A stretch of DNA of 64,000 nucleotides from Neurospora intermedia. Lineage: Eukaryota > Ascomycota > Sordariomycetes > Sordariales > Sordariaceae. A program made the translations under genes and the position numbers. Under the pieces are notes generated by a model. The model was not told the origin of the DNA and ran no database searches. It saw only the letters and a program-made list of their open reading frames with translations. Shown piece after piece: positions 1-9,665 of this stretch (position 1 is the first letter of the stretch; each line of letters opens with the position of its first letter). The stretch is taken from assembly GCA_037102815.1 (NCBI GenBank), contig BTPP01000007.1, forward strand, positions 186,001 through 250,000, read 5' to 3'.

Positions 1-229
1 AAACAGCCTAAACGTTAAAAGATATAATACTTTCTCTTAAATAAATCGGTAATAGACTTTATACTTTCGTACGTTACCTTATAGTTAGGATACTTCATTT
101 AAATTTTATTAACAATCCAAATATAAATAGAAATCTTAAAGGTACTATTATAGTAATACCCTAAACCGTCGGCTACAAACAATTTATAGAGGACTATCAG
201 CCTTAAATTATTAGACTAAACGGCCTGCG

Positions 230-1000
230 TATACTTCTTCTTAATAGGCTTTTCCTTAATAGACTTCTCCTCGGTAGACTTCTCCTCAATAGACTTCTCC
301 TCGGCGGGCTTCTTACTAGGCTTCTTATTAGGCTTTTCGCCGGGCTTCTTACTAGACTTCTCTTCAATAAGCTTCTTACTAGGCTTCTTACCGGGTTTTA
401 TACTAGGCTTCTTACCGGGCTCCTTAGTAGGCTTCTCTTCGGCAGGCTTCTTAATAGGCTTCTTAATAGGCTTCTTAATAGGCTTCTTAATAGATTTCTT
501 AACAGGCTTCTTAACAGGCTTCTTCTTCGGGGGGGTAAAACTAATCTTATTATTACTATTATCCGCGCCCTCGTATTCTATAAATACTATACTAATATCC
601 CCCTCTCGCCTATTATTATCTCCTAAACCGTCGTTAAATTCTTTTATATAACTTCTATAATCGTTATCTATTGTAAAATCCTATTTAATTAATAGTTTAT
701 CCTCCTCGCTAGGCGGTTTATTATTATAATCCTTATTCTAACTTCTAACTTCGATATTATCGTCCTCCGTAAAGGTTTAAGCCTCGGCCTCGTCGGCCTC
801 AGCCTCGTCCTCGTCGGTTGCTCCGGCTTTATTAGCCTTATTAGTATTATCTATATTGTTAACTTCGTTAATATTACCCGTATTATCGGCCTCGTCGGTA
901 TTATTATCTTTATTAGCATTATTATCCTTATTAGTTACTCCGGCCTCGTAGGTCTCGTCGGCTTCGATATTAGACTACGAATTTAATTCTCCGTATATAA
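230..1000 (-). pseudogene. Relic of a Lys/Pro- and Asp/Glu-rich repeat protein in RIP block
   Basis: Read on the minus strand, 235-530 keeps a reading phase dominated by units such as KKP-I/V and EEKS, about 30 short units in all. Upstream (about 600-1,000) the same strand reads as an Asp/Glu/Asn-rich low-complexity region. The minus-strand phase is coding-like because the repeat units stay in register and RIP changes mostly affect third positions or neutral sites. I do not recognise the protein. It may be a basic C-terminal tail of a transposable-element protein or of a duplicated host gene. It is clearly decayed. Confidence 0.4.
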
Positions 1001-1604
1001 TATTATCTTTATAACGATTGGATCTAGTACGTATAATTTAAGAGCGAGATAATTTAGTAATAGTAATAGTAATAATAGTATTATTAATAGTATCCTTCTA
1101 AGACTAGGCTTAAGTTTAGCGTTTGGGGGTAGCCTTCGTACGGGCTAGTAACCCCCTCTAAGAGTTAGAACTACTCTTCTTCTAAAGGCCGGCGGTAATA
1201 TTCGCTTTAGAGTTAGCTTTAAAGAAAGTAGGGGTACAAATAGAGGGAGGGGTTTTAGTAGGTTTAGCTATACGGGCTATATTATTGAGGGTTGTAATAG
1301 TACTTCTAGTACTAGAAGGGGGGGGAGATAGAAAAAGTAATAAGAAGAAAGAGAAGGAAATATTAGGATTTATAAATAACCTCGTCTTTTATATATAATA
1401 GTTAATAGTATTAATTACTATAGTTTAATCAATACGGACTTAATCATCTACCCGGTAATTAATAGAAATAGGGACTTCAATACTATACCAAGCATATACA
1501 AATAGAACCAAGCCCCTCAACACTATACTAAGTATTACGGTTTCGTTACTACTATACTACTGTACTACACTCCTACGTTCGGATGCTAGTAAACCAGTAT
1601 TAAC

Positions 1605-1734
1605 GAACGTAACGCAGTAAGAATATTTAAGAGGTCTTGGCGTGCCTTAACCTTGCATTACTATACAGATTCTAGAGGTGCCCTCCTGCACAGTAATGCA
1701 ATATCCCCCCTAACTTTTTACTGCGCTAACGAAC
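1605..1734. repeat. Imperfect inverted repeat at edge of RIP block
   Basis: The left arm (about 1,602-1,620, with a second segment at 1,653-1,668) pairs with the right arm (about 1,715-1,734, second segment 1,688-1,701). The outer segments share a core read as CGTnaGCGCAGTAA on opposite strands. The inner segments share TTGCATTACT. The arms are interrupted by unpaired bases, so this is a decayed palindrome, not a perfect hairpin. Its position at the composition border suggests it marks the end of an element. Confidence 0.45.
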
Positions 1735-1740
1735 ACGCCC

Positions 1741-2026
1741 TCAACCCGCCGTATTGCCTGTCAAAGCGGTACTTCCGTAGGTGATATAAGCCAGTGGGTT
1801 CATCCGTGAGGCTTGGCCGTCGCATGGAATAGAAAAACCGACACAATGTGCACGTAGATTCTTCATCGAGAATGCCGAGAGATATGACCATTTCGCTGCC
1901 TGTGCGTGAGGAAAGGCATGGATTTTTGAAGATGCTGGGGAAATCAAGCTCTTTGCAACGCTGACAAAGGAAGCGCATTTTGGCCATATTCCGTCGATAC
2001 AACCATGAAGCAGACATCAGGCATCG

Positions 2027-2061
<35 letters not shown>

Positions 2062-3191
2062 CATGGCGAACGCGGCTTCGCTTGCCTTTCATAGCACCAG
2101 GAATGATGAAGCGGCTGCAACAACTTCCAGTCAATGCAGTATGGTCGACAGGTGGCAGGTGCCGTGGTTGTAGTCGCCGCCGACCGTTGTGTTCCCGATA
2201 TCGTAGTCAAGCCGCCGCAGCCGCCGCAAAGAAAACAGGCCGTTCACGCCTCGCTTCTTATGAATCTGACGGCACCCACGCAATGGAAATGAATCAATGA
2301 GATGAAGAAGGTTTGTCAAGGCTCAAATTCATGAGGTGTTGTGTTTGTGTTGGGCAAGAGTTAGGTAGGTAGCGAGATCTGTGTTGATATGAGCAGAATT
2401 GAGAAGTGACTCGTTCGAGGAGAAGAACCAAGGCGCAGCAGCAGGCCCTGTCAAGCTGAAATCTTGGGTGGGGGGGCAGACCAAGTTAGGCGGAAACGCT
2501 GCTTGACCAACACCAATCATCTTGAGCCACGCAAGGTAAATATCCATTCATAGGTCGAGGCGACATCAATGAATGAAGAATTGGATGTCAATGGACGACA
2601 AGGAGAGAACCGAGCGGTTCATGTCGATGGGAATGATACTCGAAAGGTGAGGTTGATTGGTGTAAGTTGAGAAAACGAACTGAGAAAGCCCGAAGACCCA
2701 GCTTTGTATGCCCGAAACCGAGAGATAACCTGGGTTGGGTACGACTCATGAGCTCCTTCCATCACACAGCCAGGCAAGGCTCAGCAGTCACCACTGCCGC
2801 ACACAGGTCGGGATATCGCAAGGCAACCTCAACCCACAGCCAACGCTCAAGGCCGTCTCCCAGTCAGTGAGTCGACCAGGCGAATATCTTGACCACTCAC
2901 TCATCAGTCCGACACACCACGTACCAGTCCGAGCCACAGTTCATTTCTCCAATGATGTACACCCTCAGTCAGCAACGAAATATCCATGTTGCAAAAAAAC
3001 ACAACGCTACCTCTACAAAGTCAGCACCATATTCAGCGCTTTGCCTTTTCCCGTCTCTTACTTCTAAAACAATAAACCATGTATACCGATCATACCAGAC
3101 CATATTGAACATGATAAAAGGTGCCCAAAATAAAACCATATAGGATCACAAAAAACACACACACCTTCTTAAACCGTTACACCCGATCCTT
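1741..3191. other. Intergenic region with (CAT)9 microsatellite
   Basis: Normal base composition but no convincing gene. A perfect (CAT)9 run lies at 2,029-2,055 and accounts for the Asp- or Ser-run open frames across it. Open frames here are short, overlap on both strands and show no domain. The right end (about 3,070-3,190) is the likely 3' UTR and terminator zone of the ankyrin gene, which is transcribed leftwards. Confidence 0.6.
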
Positions 3192-6100
3192 TTACAGATA
3201 TGATCCATACCCTGCGTACCTCCCTCTCTCCCTTGCCGGTATCGGCGGACACACTGGATTGCCTCCGGTGGCCGCCGGACCTCCCTTGGGAACATACCAC
3301 TTGATCATCAACCTGCCCTCTTCCTCCCCTTCCCCCTTCTCCTTACCCTCAGCTTTCTCCTCATCCGACTCCTCCTTGACCAACTCCATCCTACATCTCA
3401 ACATCCTGATAGCCTCATTGATCCTCTTAACCTTCATCTTGGCCTCACTCGTACTTGGGCCATCCCGATCCTTCTCCTCCACCTCCCTCAAAACCATCAA
3501 CTCCCTCAGATAGTCCACCACACTCTTCCCCTCCTTATTCACCACATTGATATCCACCCCGCGACTCAGCGGCTTGATCAAATGGCCCAGACTCTTGAGC
3601 ATTCTGCGATCTGGATCGGCGGCTAGGCCCTTTAGAAGTGTGGACAACGCTGTGTCCTTGTGTTTGTTGAGCAAAGCTGGGTCGGCGCCGGCTTCGATGA
3701 GGGCACGGACCATGTCACTGCGCGTCTTGGCCTCGTCCTGCTGATTGGTGAGGGGCCATTTCTCCCGGATGGCCGGGTCGAGGTTGACGGCCTGGTGGAG
3801 GTAAGGGTTGAACAAGGCGTAGTGGTTGCCGCGGATGGGTTGCTTGGAGAGCATGTACTTGACAACCTTGACGTGGCCGTAGCGGATGGCGGTGTAGAGG
3901 GGGGGCAGGTAGGTAGTGGTGGTTGTCGTGGTGGTGGTGGTGGTATCGGATGCTTTCTTTTCCAGCTGGTAAGGGCATGGCCGGTGGAGGTCGGCGCCGG
4001 CGTTGATGAGATGGGCAATCATGGGTTCCGAAAAGTGTAGCCGTCGGGGATTGCGGAGGATGTGCAGTAGGGCTTCTTCGAGCACCGCCTTGTCTCGAAG
4101 AACGGACGGCGCGACGGCGTGGACGGTGACGTTGACAACCTCTATCATCAGCTTGTGCAGATCATGGTCAATGCTTTTCTTCATCAGTTTGGTCTTTTCC
4201 TCGAGCGTCAGGTCCATGCGATGGAGGCCACGCTTGCCAAGCTTTTCGGCTGCCGAGAAGCATTCTCCATTCTCGGACCCTTTCTTGATCAAGTCGAATA
4301 AAAGGCTCTTGTCAGACGTGAGATGATGAGAGCTGTCGATATCCAGAAGCAAGTCATACGAAGAGGCTGATTCAGGAGCCCCATACGTGGCGTAGATCCT
4401 GGGAGAGGTGGCTTCGGCTATCATTAGGTAGAATTCTCGGAACTCCTTGGGGTCCAAATGCGAGCCAAGGGCGGGACCGTGGAATTGGACGAGGAGATCA
4501 GCAGCGCGGCCGTAATCCCATTTGAGTGCGTTCTTCAGGACTGGGGTCTTGTCCTTGGCGCGAATGCATGGGTCAATACCAGCGTCGAACAGCAATCGGA
4601 CGATGCTGCAGATGGCGTCTGTTGCCGCTCCTAGTTCGTAGGCTCTCCTGGGCCGGAAGACAAGGTGCAACGCGGTACGTCCCTTTGAGTCCTGATGGTT
4701 GACAGGAACGCCAGCCTCGAGGAGCAAACGCACAATCTCGGGCGCCTTGTCTGGCTTGGAACTCGATGGGAAGCACTCGGCAAACGTGGTCCAGGGCTCT
4801 TCGCCTAGTGGGTGATAAAGTGCGGCCATCAAGGCGTTTCGGTCATTTTTGTCCTGGACAAGGGGATTGGCGCCAGCCTTCAACAAGGCCCTGACAGCGG
4901 AGGTGACGTGAAACTGTGCAGCCATAAACAAAGGGGTTTCGCCATTGCCGTCGTCCCAGGTTTGGTCAATGGGCGTGCCCGCAGCCAGAAGCCTTTCTAT
5001 CAGGGCTACGCGTTCCAAGGCTGTCGGCTCCTCGGTTCTGGCCAGTCTGAAAGGTGCCGACCGAACTGATGGGTTTGAGTAATAGTCGTCATCCTTTGGT
5101 CGAGGGGAGGTGCAGCATACGTGGAGAAGGGGAATCTTCTTGATGCCATCGCCAACTTCCTCATTTTCGTTATCCGCTTCTTCCAGGCGGTGTCGTCTCC
5201 CAAATGTCAGCTGATTGAACTCGAGCTGCTGCTTGACATCTGCACCCAGCTCAATGAGCTTCAGGGCGCGATCGTAATGGCCGAGGTAGCAAGCTTCGCC
5301 GAGGACCGTCGTCTTGGCCTTGAATTCCCACAGGTCCACCTCAAACTCCTTGTCTATGTTGGCGCCCTTCTCAATCAGGTAGGGGACGACTGTGTCCCAA
5401 TGGCCCTTGGCACAGGCAAAATACAGAGGCGTTAGGCCCATGTCGTCTTCAATATCGACCGTGGGCCAGGTGGCCTTGCCGGCTTCGACAATGTACTTGA
5501 GCATGTCGAGGTTTCCTATAGAAGCAGCTTGGTGGAGGATGGTAAAACCTAGATGACCCTTGGGGATATTGTTGAGGGCACCGCGCTCAATAAGAAACTT
5601 GGCAGTATCGAAACGCGCAAAACACATGGCTAGGTGGACAGCCGGCCAATATGACGCTTCCAGGTTCTCGCGCAGGGTGCCGGCGGCCTCGAGTTCGCGC
5701 GTCTCCCACAGCGAGAGGGGCGGGCGGCAGGAGCAGTACCACTCTGCTTCGAGATGGATGTTGGCACCGTGCTCTAGTAGCTTTTCGATGACAGCGTTAT
5801 GGCCCTCCTTGGCAGCTATGTGTATGGGGGCACAGCGGCGGGTGATTCCCCTGGCTCGTATGTTGTGTACCCACTCCTCAATCTCGCTGTCTTCATCCAT
5901 GGGGTCATCGTCATCCTCGTCGTCGTCTTCGTCCTCTTCGTCATCGTCATTGAAGGGGTTGTGGTTGTGGTTGTGAACGGCTTGAAACAGGTTACCGAGA
6001 AAAGCGCCCACCAATCCTCCTCCTCCTGGTGGAGGGGGAAAGGGCATGGGATCATCAGGCTCCGAAAGAGGTTCAGTCTCGGAACCACTAAGCACCTCAT

Positions 6101-6638
6101 GGTTGGTTTGGGGGGGTTCGTTCTCCAACAGGTCGAGAAGGGGGTTCGCGGCGGGGCCGGACAGGTGGTTGGGAGGGGGGTTGGGGCGGGGATCCCACGG
6201 GGCGCGCATGGTGCCCATGATATCGTGAAGGTCGCGGTAGAGCTCGGGGGTGGCCGAGTTGCTGTAGTTGGTGTTGGAGGGAGGGGACCAGCTCCAGTCT
6301 TCAAAGTCCGAGTTCTCGTTGGGGGCGGCAGCGCGTTCGAGGATACAGACGAGTTCCCAGGCCTTGCGGGAGAGGACAAACTCGAAGAGGTAGTCTGGTT
6401 TGGCGCCGGCGCAAATGGCCTTGTCTACGGTGGAGGGGACTCCATGTCGGGTGGCCCAGAGAAGAGGCTGAGGGTCGGTGCCGGGCTTGACTGCTCCAGT
6501 GTAGAGAATCTTGTTGATGATGCAGTAGAGCCGTTGATTTGTTCGGGCCAGGGCCGAGAGATCGCAAGCTTTGGGGAGGTGGGCGGCGATGAGGTAGATC
6601 AGCTCGGTTGGCAGATCAGGAAGTCGTGGAGGTGCCAT
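3192..6638 (-). CDS. Large ankyrin-repeat protein with F-box-like N-terminus
   Basis: A single intronless frame of 1,148 aa. I chose the ATG at 6,638 (context GCCATGG, protein starting MAPPRLPDLPTEL) over an in-frame extension 75 codons longer, which is poor in coding character. Residues 5-45 (LPTELIYLIAAHLP, then DLSALARTNQRLY) resemble an F-box/leucine-rich start, common in fungal ankyrin proteins. Residues about 60-100 hold a degenerate first repeat, 231-250 an almost pure Asp/Glu tract, and about 269 onward many ankyrin repeats (for example APIHIAAKEGHNAVIEKLLE, TPLYFACAKGHWDTVVPYLI, GRTALHLVF). A run of 11 Thr comes before the last repeats, and the C-terminus is Lys/Glu-rich. The likely role is a protein-interaction scaffold, perhaps a ubiquitin-ligase substrate adaptor; that part is inference. 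Substrate unknown. Confidence 0.9.
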   Translation of the reverse strand: MAPPRLPDLPTELIYLIAAHLPKACDLSALARTNQRLYCIINKILYTGAVKPGTDPQPLLWATRHGVPSTVDKAICAGAKPDYLFEFVLSRKAWELVCILERAAAPNENSDFEDWSWSPPSNTNYSNSATPELYRDLHDIMGTMRAPWDPRPNPPPNHLSGPAANPLLDLLENEPPQTNHEVLSGSETEPLSEPDDPMPFPPPPGGGGLVGAFLGNLFQAVHNHNHNPFNDDDEEDEDDDEDDDDPMDEDSEIEEWVHNIRARGITRRCAPIHIAAKEGHNAVIEKLLEHGANIHLEAEWYCSCRPPLSLWETRELEAAGTLRENLEASYWPAVHLAMCFARFDTAKFLIERGALNNIPKGHLGFTILHQAASIGNLDMLKYIVEAGKATWPTVDIEDDMGLTPLYFACAKGHWDTVVPYLIEKGANIDKEFEVDLWEFKAKTTVLGEACYLGHYDRALKLIELGADVKQQLEFNQLTFGRRHRLEEADNENEEVGDGIKKIPLLHVCCTSPRPKDDDYYSNPSVRSAPFRLARTEEPTALERVALIERLLAAGTPIDQTWDDGNGETPLFMAAQFHVTSAVRALLKAGANPLVQDKNDRNALMAALYHPLGEEPWTTFAECFPSSSKPDKAPEIVRLLLEAGVPVNHQDSKGRTALHLVFRPRRAYELGAATDAICSIVRLLFDAGIDPCIRAKDKTPVLKNALKWDYGRAADLLVQFHGPALGSHLDPKEFREFYLMIAEATSPRIYATYGAPESASSYDLLLDIDSSHHLTSDKSLLFDLIKKGSENGECFSAAEKLGKRGLHRMDLTLEEKTKLMKKSIDHDLHKLMIEVVNVTVHAVAPSVLRDKAVLEEALLHILRNPRRLHFSEPMIAHLINAGADLHRPCPYQLEKKASDTTTTTTTTTTTYLPPLYTAIRYGHVKVVKYMLSKQPIRGNHYALFNPYLHQAVNLDPAIREKWPLTNQQDEAKTRSDMVRALIEAGADPALLNKHKDTALSTLLKGLAADPDRRMLKSLGHLIKPLSRGVDINVVNKEGKSVVDYLRELMVLREVEEKDRDGPSTSEAKMKVKRINEAIRMLRCRMELVKEESDEEKAEGKEKGEGEEEGRLMIKWYVPKGGPAATGGNPVCPPIPARERGRYAGYGSYL

Positions 6639-8078
6639 GGCTGTTGATATGAGTATTATAGTAGGATACGCTGTCGAGGCGGAGAGGACGAGGTCTATTC
6701 CAGGTCTCGAGAGGGAGAATAGAGGAGAAAAGTCGAGAAGATGGATGGATGGTCGAGCAAACGGATGGAAAATGACTTCTGTACGGTGCTGTGGACAGTG
6801 TCCGTGTAAGTAGAGGTAGAGGTAGAGGTAAGTACAGTAGTACCAGCAGCGCGTTGTCACCACCTTGATGTCGGACTGCGCAGACGTAAGTAGATACCTA
6901 CCTACCTAAGGTGCCAAGGTACTTGGACCTCCAATCCTGCCCGTCGAAGTGACCCGTCAAATGGCGTAGGTAGGTAGAGGTAATGATGGTCCAAGGAGGA
7001 CTGCCGCTCAGCCTCGATCAGAACTGGACTCGCTGCAGGAATGGGCAGGAATGGGCATCAGATCGGTATAAGTCACAAGAGGGTCGCTTGATAGCCGGCG
7101 AGAGGGGACCTGAGTGAGTGGAGAGAAGAGAAATTGGACAACAAGACCCGACAGTAGGTAGGTTGCTGAGATGGTTGAATGGAGGTACAATTGACTGACT
7201 GACTTTGGGAATTGGGATTGTCAAGGATGGAAGTCCAAACTTGGTTTAATTGTTAGTACGCGACGCGGGGTCCAGCCAGGGCCCCGGACTGCAGTGCCGT
7301 GGACACGCTAAAACTCGGTCAACTGTGCGAGCTCACGTGCTGAATCGTCGTCGGACTCGCTTATCTTATCACCCTAACTCGGCTACCGCAAAAGTAACAG
7401 CATCGCTGTTAGTGCAGTGGTCCACTGAGAGGCCGCTGTAAGCAACTGCCCACTGTATCTCCCGACGTCATCATTTTCCACCAAAACACTGACGGGCAAA
7501 CGGGCACCAGAAACTCGCATTGGACACTCGGCAATAACAACATCTCATCACATTCTGCGCTTTCCTAGATTTGTGCTATCACCTTAGGATACCAGAGTTC
7601 TCCATTATGATTTTCCTTTTCCACGGCTTAGTGGAATGTCGTGGTGTTTACACGACAACGGCAATTTGGCCCCAGGACAACATTGGGATTGACCATCCTA
7701 CATCGGGCAACTGTCGACGGACCCATGTGGTAGGCAAGAATAAGAATACTGGTTGGAGACGATAGTGAAGTCGGCCATCCTCTGTTCTCTTCATCCTTCC
7801 TCTTTTTCTTGGCCAGAAGTGGGCTGCTAAAGTCGGCGGCGACAAGGCTGGTGCCGAGTGAAACATGAGGTCGGCAAATCGAGTATCGAATGAGAAAACA
7901 AAGTAGGTATGTTCAGCATCTGACCTTACGCCGAGACCACGAAACAGTCCAGCACTTAGCTTTACCTGACCGGTTCAGTATAAAGAGGAAGACCGGAAAC
8001 CAGGAATGAAAAGGTATAAGACGCAAGAATATCCAGTCCATACAAACACAGGGCACTATTCGATTGGTATCATGGCAG
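6639..8078. other. Intergenic region upstream of ankyrin gene
   Basis: This holds the ankyrin gene's promoter and leader (6,639-about 7,200, CT-rich on the coding strand) and the 3' flank of the O-methyltransferase. Clusters of TACC/GGTA words occur at about 6,890-6,910 and 6,965-6,985. No gene or RNA recognised. Confidence 0.6.
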
Positions 8079-9665
8079 TTACAAAGACTCCTCCGTCGAC
8101 GACTCAGTGTCCTCGGTCGACGACTCACTCTCCTCACTTGGCAACTCACACTCAATGATGCTCTCTACGCCATTCCCAACCGGATAGAACCCGGTGATCT
8201 TGAGGCCAGCATCGCGCTCCAACAACTGCACCCACTCGTCCTTTGTCCTCTCCTTGGACGACACCAAGCACGACATCATGATATCCAACGAAGTGCTCTC
8301 CCAGCTTGCGCCCACGTCCGGGATCACGTTCTCGTTGATCAACAAGCGCGAGTACCCCGGCTTCATGGCCGCCTTGACGTTCTCCAGAATGGGGAGGCAC
8401 TGATGATCCGGCCAGTCATGCAGGACCGAGTGCATGTAATACGCGCGGGCTCCTATCATCCATTGCGTTAGTACTTTGTCCATGCATTCGACCATTTCAA
8501 GACAAGAAAATGAATGGAAACTCACCCTTAACCGGCTGCTCCGTCAAAAAATCATACGCCATCCTCTCAATGCTCTCATCCAATTCATCCTCCTTCACCT
8601 GCGCCACCACGGGCTCCAGATCCTGCAGGATCAACCGTCCTTTCGCTTCCGGAAACGCATCTCGGAATTTCTGCAAATCATGCCCGATACTCCCGCCGAT
8701 ATCCACCAACAATGCCGCAGACTCATCCTCGTCATCGAAGCCGTCCAGCAGACGCTCCCCAACGGGATAAAAGCCCTCGTCCACCCACGTGGGCCGGCCA
8801 AAGGCGTACGACCCCATGTGCGTGTTGAACTGGGCCCCCATGGGCGCATATGCCGTATCATGGCACAGTTCAAAGAAGTTCTTGGGAGTGTCAAAGGCGA
8901 ACTGCGTGTTGCTGTTGGTGATGGAAGTCGGGGTGGTGAGGTTGGTGGACTTTAGGTAGGAAGGAAAAGAGGCCGTGCAGCGGAGGACGCCGCCCGTGTT
9001 ACCTGGTCCCGTGCTTTTCGAGATTGTGTGTCAGTTTACGTATGCTCTCGGGTCCTCAATAACATAACCAGACGAAAGAAATAAGGATGAGAAGAAAAGG
9101 AAACTTACAACAAAGGATACGCAGCCCCCAAAGTCGGGATCGCCAACGCTTTACTAAAATTGGTCGGCTTATACTCGTCCTTGCCCGTCTCAATCACATG
9201 GCCCATGGCAGCTACATGCTTCAGCAGTCGGGCCAGGTATGCCGCCTCAAACCCCGTGGCCGCAGCAATGTCCGCCACGCGCTTCGGTCGGTCGTCCCGC
9301 CCGAGATAGGCCCACACCCCCGTGTCGACGCCGACCGACAAGGTGGACATGCACACCGTGTCGGCCCAGCATTGCCGGAGCATGGTCTCGCGCGGGCTTT
9401 CGAGCGCCAGCACGAGGGCCCGGGCCGACGAGAGGAGGGCGAGCCGTGTGGCGTCATCTGAGGGGGAGGAGACGGCCGCGATGCCTTGGGTGAAGATGGC
9501 GGAGAGGAGGGAGGGTACCGCAGAGGGGTCGTTGGGTCGGTTGATGATGGATGGGTCGATGGGTTGGGGTTCTGATACGGGAGCAACGGAGACGGAAGAC
9601 GTGGACTTTTTGGTGCGGTGGCCGGCGGTGCGGTCGCGGGTCGGGGGTTGGACGGATACGGCCAT
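8079..9665 (-). CDS. SAM-dependent O-methyltransferase (plant/fungal class)
   Basis: Three exons read on the minus strand: 9,665-9,109, 9,013-8,526 and 8,452-8,079, joined by 95- and 73-bp GT..AG introns, giving 472 aa. The second intron has a clear branch-site word (actaac) near its 3' end. The protein has an N-terminal dimerisation/winged-helix part (WAYLGRDDRPKRVADIA...GFEAAYLARLLKHVA). It is followed by the SAM-binding motif LLVDIGGSIGHDL and the catalytic-His region MHSVLHDWPDHQCLPILENV, typical of Methyltransf_2. These enzymes methylate hydroxyls of small aromatic or polyketide molecules, here an unknown one. The start at 9,665 has context CACAATGG. The C-terminus carries a short Glu/Ser/Thr repeat (ESSTE). 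No biosynthetic backbone gene is adjacent. Confidence 0.92.

Larger units (their letters stand above)
1..1740. other. RIP-degraded AT-rich block
   Basis: The block is strongly AT-rich and full of TpA, with few CpA or TpG pairs while CpG survives. This is the expected result of RIP, which converts CpA to TpA in duplicated fungal DNA. It changes to normal composition between about 1,700 and 1,740. A degenerate coding relic lies inside (see the next entry) and an imperfect inverted repeat sits at the border. No terminal repeat was seen at the left because the block runs off the window. The element family is not identifiable by eye. Confidence 0.8.

Noticed and set aside
1718-2300. Open frames with an Asp run or Ser run
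   Set aside because: Both are translations of the (CAT)9 microsatellite; no coding character outside it.
5799-6647. 282-codon Val/Gly-rich open frame opposite the ankyrin gene
   Set aside because: It is the reverse strand of the Asp/Glu- and Pro-rich part of the ankyrin protein, whose codon bias keeps the opposite frame open.
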